A stretch of DNA of 64,000 nt from Gerris lacustris. Lineage: Eukaryota; Arthropoda; Insecta; Hemiptera; Gerridae. The translations under genes and the position numbers were made by a program. Location: assembly GCA_951217055.1 (NCBI GenBank), contig OX578281.1, positions 9,640,447-9,704,446 on the forward strand. The letters run 5' to 3'. Under the pieces are notes generated by a model that saw only the letters and a program-made list of their open reading frames with translations, was not told the DNA's origin and did not search any database. Positions 22,023-34,160 of the stretch are shown one piece after another; the stretch's first letter is position 1; each line of letters opens with the position of its first letter.

Positions 22023-22604
22023 ATCTACTCGTGGCAGCAAAATTAAGCATTGTTGTACTGTTTTCAATCTGCAAAATGTAATTTTTCTTGATTCTTTTGT
22101 AACATGTCAAAAAAACACGCAGCAAAATAATAAAGTGTCAGCAAAATATCCAAGTGTCAGCAAAGTATCCAAGTGTCAGCATAAGTTCAAAGTGTCAGCA
22201 AAATTTAGAGAAAATGTTACTACAACGCAGGTTATGAACTCTCCCACATTGTTCATTTTTATACATTTAAGCGTAATATTCTTCTAAATATTTATATAGT
22301 TTTTGAAAATACCTTTAAAAATTATAATAATAAAAATCTTTGGAGTAATTTTTCTGCCATTAGTAGAAAATTAGTATATATGTATATAAAATATTGTATG
22401 TAGCTATGCAGTTTTAAAGGAAACATTCCTGACTCGTTTAAAGATTACCTACTTCGGTTACACCTTAGCAGGTAATTAACATTTTCCTGCCTCGGCTTCG
22501 CCTCGACAGTAAATTTATTTTGCCTATCCTCGCCTTCGGCTCGGAACTAAAACTTAAAAAACGTCAGAAAAATTCCATTTTGCTAACAAGTAACATAAAT
22601 AATT
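22023..22604 (+). mobile_element. HCE subfamily 2 copy, tandem partner 2
   Basis: 5' ATCTACTCGTGGCAGCAAAA. Four subterminal copies of AAGTGTCAGCAAAATATCC (22132-22205, about 19-20 bp apart), junction near 22340-22420, hairpin cores CCTCGGCTTCGCCTCGAC (22494) and CCTCGCCTTCGGCTCGGA (22530), 3' AACATAAATAATTA at 22604. It lacks the promoter-like motif. Confidence 0.78.
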
Positions 22605-23169
22605 ATTCTCTTACTATACTGAAGTGGGCTAATTATAAACTAAATAATATATTCTATTTTCCATAATAACTATAAACAATAGTTATTTACGTAACAAGGC
22701 AGCAAAATAGAATTTTACTGAGCCGGAGACGAAATTATTATCATAGATATTGGTAATAAATGCGCACAAATTTAAACTTTAATATAATAATTATTATTTT
22801 GAATAATAAATTTATATTTTAATTAGTTTGTTAACTTTAATATAATTAACAGACTTATAGATTTTTATCGACAGATTAGATTTATTGATGACTCATTTTA
22901 AGAAAACAACTTTAAATATATGCAGAAATAAGTTCTCAAAGATGGTTTAAAAGTGAAGTCATGGAACACTAATTTATTATTCAAATTATGTTGTGAATTT
23001 TTGAAGCTTTTAAAATGTAGAGGAGATTGGTCACGCAAAAGAGCCATCATATTCACATCTCATGTAGAAAAAAACACTTTTAGAATACGATTTCATGATA
23101 AAAAAATCCTTTCTTTACTAAGTGCTTCTTATTAAAGATGCAGAATTTTTAATTAAATTTTTTAAAAAA
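22605..23169. other. Mostly unassigned; HCE 2 end fragment
   Basis: 22678-22745 is an inverted end fragment of HCE 2 (TAGTTATTTACGTAACAAGG, CAGCAAAATAG). The rest is AT-rich without gene. Confidence 0.55.
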
Positions 23170-23358
23170 AATAGTGTGCCAATTAGTGTGGCACATAGCT
23201 TCCTCGTATTAATTATTTTATGCTTTTACTACCAATTATTTTCACATTTATTTCATTTCCCCCGGTTTTTAAATCTGTCAAAATTGTTTTGATTTTGCTT
23301 CCGAGTTTACCGACGGTAACAAAAGCTATGTGATCGTTCTGAAGAACAAAAATATTTT
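23170..23358. repeat. Two repeat A end fragments, opposed
   Basis: 23170-23283 is the plus-strand 5' end (GTGCCAATTAGTGTGGCACA). 23287-23358 is the minus-strand 3' hairpin end (TTTTGCTTCCGAGTTTACCG). The tail of a further copy follows the HCE pair at 24288-24345. Confidence 0.7.
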
Positions 23359-23719
23359 ATCTATACGATTGATACGAAATGTATTCATTGCGCATGTGCG
23401 TTTCATAATTCTTCTTTATTTCCGCACTAGTCTGGAAGAATTCTTCACCTTATCGCACGATTAGCGAGTTTTTTTACAATTCACAAAACTAATTTGCTGT
23501 TTGTTTAATTAAAGTAACTGTTTATATCGAGTTTTTAGTAAGAAGCAATGAGTGATTTAAGTGATTATGACGAAAATGAGGAGATGAAATAAATCGTAGA
23601 TAAAGTACGGTACGCAACTCGAGCGAAAACTACATTTTGCTTTGCTCGTGTGGTTTTACTACCCTCGCTGTAGCTCGCATGCAAATTGCTACTTTCCGCA
23701 CTAGACGCGTAATGTACAA
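23359..23719 (+). mobile_element. HCE subfamily 4 copy, short, tandem partner 1
   Basis: TTT precedes ATCTATACGATTGATACG. It carries a 14-codon stub at 23548-23592 (MSDLSDYDENEEMK, stop), junction GTAGATAAAGTACGGTACGC, and hairpin core CCTCGCTGTAGCTCGC. It ends CGCGTAATGTACAA, then TT and the next unit. Confidence 0.78.
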
Positions 23720-23721
23720 TT

Positions 23722-24287
23722 ATCTACGATTGATACGAAATATAAACATTGTATCTCTGTTTGGATGCGTAGAAAGTGATTCTTTACGTACTTGTATTCA
23801 TTGCGCATGCGCGTCTCATAGCTCTGAAGAATTCCTCTTCTTTACCACCCTAGGTCGGTAAAGAAGAGGAATTCTTCAGCATTACGCATGATCAGCGAGT
23901 TTGTTTACAAAACTAATTTGCTATTCTTTTATTAAAGTAACTGTTTATATCGAGTTATTAGTGAAAAACAATGAATGAATCAAGTGGCTTTGACGAAAAT
24001 GTAGAGAATAATACGTCTCCAGAAATAATTATTTTGGCAAAAAATACAACTCAAGAAATAATGCCATCTTTATCAAGAGAGAGATACGAACTTACATACA
24101 GCAAATTTATTTTTTTCTGTATTTATTATTTAAATCTAACAATCATAGATAAAGTACGGTACGCAACCTGTGCGAAAACGGCATTTTGCATTGTTCGTGT
24201 GGTTTTAATACCCTCGCTATCGCTCGGGTGCAAACTCCACACTCGCATGCAAAATGCTACTTTCCGCACTCGACGCGAAATGTACTA
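23722..24287 (+). mobile_element. HCE subfamily 4 copy, fullest, tandem partner 2
   Basis: 5' ATCTACGATTGATACG, palindrome 23824-23879, ATG at 23971, recombinase-like stub, junction near 24150, hairpin block with arms GCGAAAACGGCATTTTGCAT and ATGCAAAATGCTACTTTCCG and core CCCTCGCTATCGCTCGGG, 3' end GAAATGTACTA at 24287. It is the best example of the subfamily. Confidence 0.82.
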
Positions 24288-24300
24288 TTGTTCTTCATAA
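23971..24300 (+). pseudogene. Recombinase-like N-terminal stub fused to a hairpin
   Basis: Residues about 1-50 (MNESSGFDENVENN, then AKNTTQEIMPSLSRERYELT, YSKF) align with the stub at 14117-14362: acidic N-terminus, AKN.T..L/IMP..S...YE..Y..F. From about residue 60 the frame is hairpin sequence, so the 109-codon length is not a real protein length. The catalytic region is missing. I infer descent from a Crypton-like tyrosine recombinase; a profile-profile search is needed. Confidence 0.5.
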
Positions 24301-24345
24301 CGATTACATAGCTTCCATTAATTTCTGTAAGCTCGGAAGCAAAAA

Positions 24346-25229
24346 AAGGTTAGTATTGTTTTTAAAATGGATAATTTTTTCCCTGCGCAGTTTTATATCT
24401 ATTAAGACAAGAAAGTTTTATGACTAGATTGAATTGACTTATAAGTTGTGTAGGCGGAAGGTACAAAACTAAGCCAAGTGTTAAAGTCACGTGCTGCTCC
24501 ATTACTGATGGGGCAGCCACGCCTTGTGATCTATATTTCCTTGTTAACTTTAATCACCGTAAGGCTACTGGCTGTACGCATTCATTCTTATACCGTATAG
24601 TCGAGTTAAAGGCCTGGCTAGCCTTGAACTAGGGTGTCAGTCACTGACCTAGACTACTAAAACCTTGGAAATGTGAGCTACGGCTTTTATACGCCTACAA
24701 AAAAAGAGACTACAAGACGGAGAAGCATAATATAAGACCCTCTTATTCTTTTTTTATTCTCGTTTCAATGCCTTATTATAAAATAATATGCAAACAATTC
24801 ATTTCATTATTATCAATAAAAATAATAATATATATACATAAATAACTTAGCTAAAAGCTAAATTATATAGAAGCGGTAGATATATTAAAAAATAAAATAA
24901 AATGAATAACTATTATCTAAAATGATTTCTTTTATACTTAATTTAAAACAATGAGCTCATAAGAAAATGTAAACCACATGAATTTAAAACCTCACATTAT
25001 ATAACCCCATAAAATTCAAATTATTTACAAGTTAAAACTAAATATCTATCAAATATTACATTTCTGCAGTAAAAAGTAAAAAGGCGTTAAGTCCAAAAAT
25101 GTCAACAAAAAAAATTATTCACTTTTTGAAATCCGCGAAACATTATCTACAGAGTGTTATAAAGGAAGCAATACTAGCCTGTTTTGCTAATGAAATATCG
25201 AGCTTAATACATAAGGGTTAAGTTTGTGT
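24346..25229. other. Unassigned stretch, partly GC-richer
   Basis: 24440-24720 has higher GC than its surroundings and short palindromes such as CACGTG, but no open frame and no recognised repeat. It could be a unique host sequence. Confidence 0.4.
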
Positions 25230-25700
25230 AACATGAGCAAAGCAAAATGCAGTTTTCGCACGAGTTGGGTACCGTACTTTATCTACGATTGTGGATTTAA
25301 ATAATAAATACAGAAAAAAAAATTTTCTGTATGTAAGTACGTATTTCTCTTTTTATTAAGATGATATTAACTCATTAGTTGTATTTTGTGCCGAATTAAT
25401 TATTTCGGAAGGCGTATAATTCTCCTTATTTTCTTCATTATCACTTAAATCAGTCATTGTTTCTCTAAAAATTCGATATAAACAGTTACTTTAATTAAAC
25501 AAACAGCAAATTAGAATGTAAACAAAGCTAATCGTGTGTAAAGGTGAAGAATTCCTCTTTTTTCCGCCCAAGGTCAGAAAAAAGAGGAATTCTTCACCTC
25601 ATTATGAATGCGCACGCGCAATGAATACAGCTACGAAAAGAATCACTTTCTATGCATCTAAACAGAGATATAATGTTTATATTTCGTATCAATCGTAGAT
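25230..25700 (-). mobile_element. HCE subfamily 4 copy, 3' truncated
   Basis: Minus strand: 5' ATCTACGATTGATACG at 25700 (AAA beyond), palindrome 25543-25598, stub 25457-25356 starting MTDLSDNEENKENYTPSEI and ending in a stop, junction GTAGATAAAGTACGGTACCC. Only half of the hairpin block remains. Confidence 0.75.
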
Positions 25701-27157
25701 AAATACTTTTACCTGTTTTATATACTTGTAATATGAATTAATACTATAAAAACTTGATCAATACAATTAAATGCGCAATAAGCTTAAGTGATAAGTATCA
25801 CAAATTTCATTATATATTAGTTTAATTAATATTTATTATAAATTTACAAAACAGTAAGCTCTTTTTTTTACACAAATATTCTCATTTGAAATAAAATACA
25901 TTGTAGCTTTATTCCTATTTACGATATACCATTTTTTACAACAACTTAAAAAAATAACGATATAATCCATGAATAATTATATATTACAGCAACGTTGGTT
26001 CGAAAAAACACTGTATATTTTGAAATATATAAGAAAAATATTTTAAAAAAAGGAAAGGACTATTTGTTAAGATTCTTTATCATTTAAAAGATTAAGCGAT
26101 TACACGAAAAAATAAGAGAGAATAAAATCAAATAAATAAAAAATAATAAATATATTATATTTATTATGTATATATCGTCATATTTTATGAGTGGTTAGAC
26201 CTGGTATTCCGGTATTGGAAGGGACCTAAGTGGGGGGAAGATAATTTTAAAGATCTTCACGAGCCAAAAAAAAAAATAAAACTAAAAGACCTACTGAACT
26301 ACTCATCTCCTTTCTTCCGTGTCGTTTCTAACTTTTAAAATATTACAAATATCAATTTACTTAAAAATTTACGTTTTTAAAATTATTTAAAGAAAATAAT
26401 AATCACGTTACTAATTTAAAAATACGAAGAAACTGTCCAATAAACAAACAAAAAACAAACTTAGTATGTAGGATAATTACGTATTTAAATTAAAATTTAT
26501 TTAAAAATTCATTCCGGACTTTATTTTTTTTACAAAAAAAAAAAAAAAAAGTTTAGGTTACGACCTGAACTAACTCCAAAAATTAAGTGTTGCCCTTTTC
26601 CACGACATTTTACGAAAGACTTCGAAATATCTGGGGTGGACACCGAAGAATTGGGACTTGAAACGTCTCCTAAAGCATCTTCATCTAGACGACTTTCTTA
26701 CATCTCGTAACACCTCTCAGTGTGTCATCCGCCTACATAACACACTCGACGTCGTCTTTGACGAATAAACAACATTCTTTACGCGTTAATAAAAATAACG
26801 AAAAAATGTATAATTTTTTAAAACATATTTAAGCAATCAACAGAGAAAAGAAGGACCACCTAAGTAATAATGAAGACAATAAATGAGGAATTCAAAATAA
26901 AACATATATATATTCATGATGTTAAATATTTAATGCTTTTTTGAGACGATGAATGGAATTTTTATTATATTATTTTCATTATGATGTAATAATCGCGCCT
27001 TTTTTTTTCACCATTTTCAATTTGTTTTCGACATAATCTAAGATCAATTAATAGATACACGAAAGTAGGTCGACTGCACAATATAATATATGGAAATTAA
27101 CAGCAATCGCACAATTAATCGTTTAATCATTATTATTGTATTTTATTATTCAAGATT

Positions 27158-27159
<2 letters not shown>
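25701..27159. other. No feature recognised
   Basis: AT-rich with an A-run at 26531-26549. 26550-26710 holds an open stretch of about 50 codons (frame AGG TTA CGA) without start, domain or splice context. No assignment. Confidence 0.45.

Positions 27160-27227
<68 letters not shown>
27160..27227. repeat. (AT)n microsatellite
   Basis: About 33 AT dinucleotides. Confidence 0.97.
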
Positions 27228-27230
<3 letters not shown>

Positions 27231-27640
27231 AGATATTACTTAATACAAATACAAACCTAAACGGCACAGTTCTGCCGCCCTGCCGCTCACCGCGCGTTTC
27301 GAGGCTTAAGGCCCGAAAATACCGAGGCTTAAGAGAGAAAATATTAAACTGAGCGGTATTTTCCCTAGACGAGAGTCTTTAATCAACTGAAAATTCAGAG
27401 CGACCATCGAAGATTTATGTCTAGGCTGAGCGGTAAGCAATAAGCGGTGAAATTGGCCTAGTAGTTTAGGCTCCACGCGTCTTTACAGACAGATAGAAAG
27501 ACATTTTTTAAAAACCATTTTTTTTGGACTCAGGAGACCTTAAAACGTGTAAATCCATCAAAATCTTAAAAGCAAATTTTAGCGCCATCACAATACTTTC
27601 TTTTAATATATACTACATATATGAGAAAGTAAAAAATTGG
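27228..27640. repeat. GC-rich patch and inverse repeat B end
   Basis: 27250-27470 is GC-richer with CCGCTC/GAGCGG words at both sides (CTGCCGCTCACCGC and GAGCGGTAAGC), possibly a degenerate small TIR element. 27480-27640 is repeat B on the minus strand, ending CTTTCTTTTAATATATACTAC. Confidence 0.45.
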
Positions 27641-27737
27641 TCAACTTACTCTTAACCAAAACAATTTCTTCTCTGAGGCCAAAATAACAAGCAATTAAGC
27701 AAGGCGCTTGACATTATCCTTAATTTTACACTTGTTA

Positions 27738-28850
27738 GTTATTTTTGGGGCACTTCTTTAGATTGTTAATCCCCTTATATAGAAAACAGAGGGGAGTAGC
27801 AATCTAAAGAAGGTGTACGGAATTTTCTTCTTTAGAATGTTACTCCCCTTATAAAGAAAACAGAGGGGAGTAGCAATCTAAAGAAGGTGTACGGAATATT
27901 CTTCTTTAGACTGTTACTCTCCTTATAAAGAAAACAGAGGGGAGTAGCAATCTAAAGAAGGTGTACGGAATATTCTTCTTTAGACTGTTACTCCCCTTAT
28001 AAAGAAAACAGAGGGGAGTAGCAATCTAAAGAAGGTGTACGGAATATTCTTCTTTAGACTGTTACTCCCCTTATAAAGAAAACAGAGGGGAGTAGCAATC
28101 TAAAGAAGGTGTACGGAATATTCTTCTTTAGACTGTTACTCCCCTTATAAAGAAAACAGAGGGGAGTAGCAATCTAAAGAAGGTGTACGGAATTTTCTTC
28201 TTTAGACTGTTACTCCCCTTATAAAAACATAAGAGTGATATTTCTTTGTCCCAAAGTACATTGGACTAAACATCACTTTGTCATAATAGTTATTTTGTTA
28301 AAGTCATTTATATTCTAAAAACACATAGGGGAGTAACAATCTAAAGAAGTACCATTTTTGGAAGACATCCTAAATATAAAATATATTATGACTTATGACT
28401 ATGACATATCATATAACATTTTTAAGACTTAATAAGGTTTAGGATAATACTTCTAGACACGTCTTTAGATTGTTACTGGAATAAAAATCTAAAGAAGGTG
28501 AGCGAAATGTTCATCTTTAGACTTAATATTTCCCCTTATAAAAACTAAGTATTATATATATTGCTTTATTCTAAAGTACATTCGACTAAACATCCCTTTG
28601 TCTTAATAGTTATTTAGTAAAAGTCATTTATAATCTACTAAAAAAAGCTTAGGGAGCAAGAATCTAAAGAAGGTGAACGAAATGTTCTTCTTTAGACTGT
28701 TACTCCCCTTATAAAATCAGAAGAGTGATATTCCTTTGTCCCAAAGTACATTGGACTAAACATCCTTTTGCTTATTAATTATTTAGTCAAAGTCATTTAT
28801 ATTCTAAAAAAACCATAGGGGAGTAGCAATCTAAAGAAATACTTATTTAT
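27738..28850. repeat. Tandem array of MITE-like hairpin units
   Basis: Six 74-bp steps (ggtgtacgg landmarks at 27812, 27886, 27960, 28034, 28108, 28182). Every unit is a hairpin with about 22-bp arms (TTCTTTAGACTGTTACTCCC and its inverse) around TATAAAGAAAACAG. They are followed by three longer units (28198-28347, 28508-28673, 28684-28843) with the same arms but a 100-120-bp centre (CCAAAGTACATTGGACTAAA). The short unit looks like an internal-deletion product of the long one that then expanded. No coding. Confidence 0.9.
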
Positions 28851-30084
28851 AGCTTCGTTAATAAAGCCAACATTAAGAATAAGCCAGGTTATTTCATTCC
28901 AACTTTGTTTTTAAGAATTTCAATGTACATTCCTTTAAGTAAATTATATTTTATCAATGATGACATAATTTGTTGTAATTTAAATAAAATTCTCGTTTAA
29001 TTTAATCTGTTTTAATGTAATCACAGTCGATTATCTACTTCTGAGTAAACTGCAATTAATTAGTTATTAGTTAATCTACTAATTAAATACTTTTAAATAT
29101 TCAAGTTTCATTAGCGTAAGATGGTGTTTAGGAATGAAGAAGTATTAAATTACACGGAGAGGTCACGCGCGACTGGTTGATCAGCTTCTAATATGCGAGA
29201 TCTTCCTTAACTCGCAAGTTGAGTGATAGGTTAGGCGCGAGTGAAGAGCTCGGGGTCACGCAACTTCATAATACCGGTAGTCAACTTTTCCTCTACCAAC
29301 TTCATGATGAGGTCATAAAGAAGGGTCAGATTCAAAAACAGATAACAATTAAAAAAAGATCTTTCCAATGAAGATATTTTTTATTTCTTTTCTCTTCGTA
29401 TCTTAATTTTTACTATCTTGAAGATAAACAAACTGGTAGGGTTGAGATTTCGCGCAATTATATTTCTTATAAGGTAACACGCGTGCCTTCGCAAACCTCC
29501 GATGTTTCACTTCCACATTGCATTATGTTTATATAATATCTTCGAAAACCTTTATTTCGTCTCTAGAACTGTAAAACGACTTATGAATAATTATTTTTGA
29601 CGTTGATTACTTCTTATGATTGGCAGGTATGTTTCTGGAACTAAATGAAGATATGGAGTATAGAGGGGCGGAAAAAAAAGGCTTGAACTAAAGTTCTTTA
29701 TTTAGATCACGATTTATTTTTGTTTAAGCTAACAGACACTGAAGATTTGATTATAATCTTTTTGCAAGCTCATTTTCTTTAGTGAATCAAGAAAATGAAG
29801 CGGAATTTGACAATGAAGTAGTAATTGTAAGGAAGAAGTAAGATGCAATCATAAGGATTCAAAATCTAAAGCCTTGGATTGAGTAGGATTTAAAAAAAAA
29901 AAAAAAAAAAGTTACTAACTCGACAAAGATATCTCCATACATTTTTATATAACACAATTTTTTGCTTTCGAGTTTACCGAAGGTAACGGAAACTATGTGG
30001 TCGTTCTGACTTCTAAAGAACGAAAATTTTCCATCGAACTGTCAAACACACGTTCTGAACCAAATAAATAAATAAATATAATAC
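28851..30084. other. Unassigned, with repeat A hairpin end
   Basis: 29100-29330 is a GC-richer unique-looking stretch without a frame. 29958-30030 is the inverse 3' end of repeat A (GCTTTCGAGTTTACCGAAGG). An A-run lies at 29893-29910. Confidence 0.5.
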
Positions 30085-30575
30085 ATTTTTTTTTACTTTC
30101 TCAAATAAAGAGAGAGTATTTTGATGACGCGATTATTCGATTTTGAGGGATTTACACGTTTTGAGGTCCCCTGAGTCTAAAATACGTATACTTGAATTTA
30201 CTTCCACACACTAATAAGTACAAAGGTATACTTTACTTTACTTTAACACATTAAGTAATACGTACGTATACTTTACTTTTACTTTGATCAAGGAAAACTG
30301 CAGCACCAGTTACGCGCTTCTGCATTGCGGGTGGAAAAGGAAATCTCGCAGTATAATTTATGCTTTTCCTACCAGAATTCTATAAAGGCTATACTTTTTT
30401 TAATAAGACGGCGGAAGTGAGCTAAAACTATTCCAGAAAATTATAGGGTTGTGTCATTTTTTTAATCCTGGGAATAACTTGAGCTAAATAAAGTTAAGCC
30501 ATTAGGTTTTATTATTCCTTTTTCCGAAGTTTAATTTTCGATATAGGTCCAAAAATTCAATTAATTAACAATAAT
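30085..30575. repeat. Repeat B end and TACTTTACTTT-rich stretch
   Basis: 30090-30185 is repeat B plus strand (CTTTCTCAAATAAAGAGAGA, GAGGTCCCCTGAGTC). 30200-30290 has several ACTTTACTTT direct repeats. No gene. Confidence 0.55.
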
Positions 30576-31085
30576 TACTACGTTTTTATTAGCTTGCATT
30601 CTTGTTTGTTTGTTTGTCCGGTACAAATCTGACAATCGATTTCTAACTAACTTCCCGAATAGCTAGAGATTTGAAACTTTTAGCATAGCTCAGAACACGA
30701 TGACAATGCATTATTTTAATACTTTTAGCCATCTTTCAGCAGAATTTAATTAGTTTTTAGCAAATTTTGCTGTGCGGAAAGTTAGTTCGGAAAAAAATCC
30801 GCAAGTTATTCTATTTGTTTTGCAATATCCAATATTTTCGCAATCTTCATTTTGACGGGTCTCAAATTTGTGATAGATAAACATTGAATGACAGCCAAAT
30901 AGGAAATATTGATTATATTATTTATATTATTTCAAATATATCGATGGCATGCTTTAGATTTGGTGATGGGGAGATCCGTTGTACAAAGATTTATCCTTTT
31001 ATTTTAAGATCAGCTCTCTGGATGGTTGTCATTTATGTGAAGTAAATAAATTCGGAACTATTTGATTTCACTAACATTATATATT
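30576..31085 (+). repeat. Repeat D copy
   Basis: Landmarks: TTATTAGCTTGCATTCTTG, TTTGTTTGTCCGGTAC, TAACTTCCCGAATAGCTAG, GGAAAAAAATCCGCAAG, GGATGGTTGTCATTTATG. An inverse copy occupies 38487-39112. Fragments are at 36643-36706 and 46375-46620. It is non-coding and of unknown class. Confidence 0.8.
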
Positions 31086-31149
31086 ATATAACAATAACAA
31101 TTATATTATCAACATTACATACGATTCAACAGAAAATTTAAAAACGTAG

Positions 31150-31740
31150 TATATAAAAAGTTCTTTTAGCGAATTTTCAAAGAAAATTACGCTATTGCAA
31201 TGGCTTCAAAATTTTTGTAATGCGAATTTTTGAAAAAATTTTCCATGGAAATCCGTTTTAGACCATTCTGAATCGATTCCTGAAATTTAACACTTTTTTT
31301 TATGTATGTATGTATATATGTATGTATATATGTATGTATGTATGTATGTATATATGTATGTATATATGTATGTATATATGTATGTATATATGTATGTATA
31401 TATGTGTCACTCCAGACGATATCTCCCCTTGAGATGCACTTAAAAATTTCAAACAAATTTTAAAATGTCAATAATATCAAAAGAAAGGATGAGTTCGTTG
31501 GCCAGAATTTTTGGAGTCCATTTAGGGGTCAAATTTTGACCATATAGGGTCAAAAAACGTGTTTTTTCCATTTTACCCCCCTTTTATGTGAAAATATGAT
31601 AAAAGTGTAAATAACAACAATTACTGTACTCTTAAAGAGCTTTCCAACGACATGCATCTTGAAGGGTAAATACTATTTTGACTTTTGTACCCCGTACCCC
31701 TGTGTACCAATTTTTTTTTTTTCACCCGAGCAAATTCTAA
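31150..31740. repeat. Repeat E with (TATG)n tract
   Basis: 31301-31404 is a TATG/TATA microsatellite. The flanks carry phrases (TTTCCAACGACATGCATC, GTACCCCTGTGTACC) that recur in style at 44520-45860. The 89-codon frame over it is low complexity and not a gene. Confidence 0.6.
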
Positions 31741-31899
31741 ACCAAAATTTTCCTATATTATCATAAGCCAATAAAAGGCAGATTTCTTTGAAAATTCGCT
31801 CATTAAGTCATGGTGCATGACTGGACTTTTTTATTTATCTTGAAATTATTTATTACATATATTTGTAAACTGAGGATTTCTCCTTATCCTGGTCTGTTG

Positions 31900-31995
31900 G
31901 GTACTCTGTTTTTTTAATGTTTACATATTAAAACCAAACATGTTAAACCACTGTGCTATATTTCAACCCCTTTGGGTCATTTTCAAGCTAGAACA
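31900..31995 (-). repeat. Penelope-like 3' tail motif
   Basis: On the minus strand it reads TTGAAAATGACCCAAAGGGG then TTGAAATATAGC, a purine-hairpin-GAAA motif like those of Penelope-like tails at 12067 and 57538. No coding part remains. Confidence 0.35.
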
Positions 31996-32213
31996 CATTT
32001 AAAATTCAATTAATTATTAATTAATTATTAAAAATAATTTATTACATATTTTATAGAAAAAATTATACTTAATAATAATAATGGTAATATAAATTTTGAA
32101 GTCTTTACTCTTAATAGAACTTATAGGCTTCTTATAGCTTAGACTTCTGTATCTGTATCACTTGTATTTTGTAATATACAAATTTAATATAACATCTTAA
32201 TTTCTTACAAGAG

Positions 32214-32803
32214 CATAATAGTGCAGGAGATAGTGCAAAAAAGTGTCTGACTAACATCAAGCTAGAATTTTGTGAGTAGGTAAATCTTTTGGAGCCTTTT
32301 GAAGAATATATGGTCGCCAAAGTTCGTAGCGGGACATAGATTGGCAATAGCAAAAAAAAAAAAAAAAACTTGGACCAACGGTGGAGGGCGGCCATATTGC
32401 CAATTATGGTGGACAATGTGATTTTCATGATCCTCAGTAAAAAATTACAAAAATTTAACGGACGGTATTTTGTCACTTGATGGGATAGTTATTCAAATAT
32501 TACACCAAACCTATCAAGTGAAAAACTAACATCAACTTGATTTTTGGTTTACTAACTAATTTTGTACTCAGGATCATGAAAATCATATTGTCCACCAATA
32601 AGGGCGGAGTGCGGGAGACATGACCGCTCTCCACCAGCTTGTTTATTTCAAATGCTTATTGCCAAGCTATGTTTCGTAGATGAAATTAGCCGACTATATA
32701 TTCTTAAAAGGCACCAAAAGATTAACTTGATCACAAAATTCTAGCTTGATGTTAGTCAAGACACTTTTTTGTACTATTTATTCTTACTATCTCCTGGACT
32801 TTA
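32214..32803. mobile_element. Foldback element F with ~220-bp arms
   Basis: The left arm (AGGAGATAGTGCAAAAAAGT, CTAACATCAAGCTAGAATTT, GGTGGACAATGTGATTTTCA) is repeated inverted at 32570-32803. The spacer is about 130 bp. The right arm alone recurs at 40305-40610. It has no transposase. The 114-codon minus frame at 32132-32476 is an arm artefact. Confidence 0.85.
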
Positions 32804-33392
32804 AGCCTTTAGGGATAACAAAAATATTACTCATATTATTATTATTCATAAACTATTAAATATTATTATTTTGACTTAAATTTATTTAATGATCTTTTAT
32901 AATCTGTAACAAATATAGTAAAAGGTTTGTTGTGTTTTTCTTTAATTCAAGGTCCCATTGAGACAGCGTTATTTCAAATGTTTTTAAGAGAGATGGAGAG
33001 AGAAAAAAAAAATCTAAAGAAGGCTCCGCTGAAGACTTTTGAAGTAGTTAAGGCACGACCTTAATCTTCTCAAAGACGTGAAGTCAAATACATATGGATA
33101 CGTGATGGATGATGGATACACGTATAAATAGAGATAAGATTAGATTTATAATTTGATTTGGAACATTTGATGAGATATAAGATTAAGCGTGGTAATTCTC
33201 TGTTACATATACATTTAACATAATAATTTAACATAAGTATTTACATATACATACATTTAATCATAAAAAAATCGTGAATTCTATTAAAAATAATTATAAG
33301 TGTTAAAGAGTAAGCCGAAGTTGAAAGTAATCAATGCGGTAAACTAATAATATATTGCAATTCATAATAATCAATAGATCTTCATAATGTTT
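32804..33392. other. No feature recognised
   Basis: AT-rich, unassigned. Confidence 0.5.
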
Positions 33393-33546
33393 GTAGCGCA
33401 GAAATTATAAATTTAACTCAATCATTGTAACTTAGACATGCGAGCAGAAGCTATAAATTTAACATAGGTAATCATTGTAACTTAGACATGCGAGCAGAAG
33501 CTATAAATTTAACATAGGTAATCATTGTAACTTAGACATGCGAGCC
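33393..33546. repeat. 50-bp tandem repeat, about 3 copies
   Basis: ATCATTGTAACTTAGACATG recurs at 33421, 33471 and 33521. The first copy is diverged upstream. Confidence 0.93.
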
Positions 33547-33604
33547 TCAGTGGAGGTCTTTTTAAGAAATAACATAAACTGACACTCCATGAAAACTAAC
33601 TATT

Positions 33605-33700
33605 TAGTTTATTTTATTCTACAAAGCAGGTTTCAGCCTTCATAAGGCATCATCTAGCAACAAACAAAAGTTAAAGTAAGTAATGAAGTCTACACAACAA
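33605..33700 (-). repeat. Penelope-like 3' tail motif
   Basis: On the minus strand, 33658-33627 reads CTAGATGATGCCTTATGAAG then GCTGAAACCTG, with stem GCCTT/AAGGC: the same GATGATGCC-hairpin-GAAA layout as at 12067. Confidence 0.45.
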
Positions 33701-34160
33701 ACAAACCGATACAAACAACTAAACAAATGACGGTCCACAATTAAAATTAAGCAAATAACATAATGTCAAACAAAGAATTAAAAGACATTTGTCTTTTAAT
33801 TCTTCAAATTTCTTTACTTCGTTTATTTAAATTAATAAATACTTAAAGTGGAATAACATATCCTGCCAATTAGTGTGACACATAGCTTCCTCACATACTA
33901 TTTTGTATACTTTAATGTTAATGATTTTATACTTTTACAACCTATTTTTGTCAAATTCGTTTAATTTTCCCCCGATTTTAAAATCTGTCAAAACTGTTTT
34001 CATTTTTTTTACATTAATTAAAGTATTAATTTATAAAAATTTAAAGAGTGCAGTCGGTTGAAATTAATATGGTGCTATCTGCGGGCTACTTTCGATAAAC
34101 CATCAAATTTCATAAAAATCAGATGAGTACTTTTGAAGATATAGGTGTAAATATATGTTT

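Noticed and set aside
26550..26710. Open stretch possibly an exon
   Set aside because: No start, splice signals or recognisable motif; kept only as a remark.
27738..28850. CRISPR array
   Set aside because: Units are contiguous hairpins without unique spacers, and the sequence is plainly eukaryotic.
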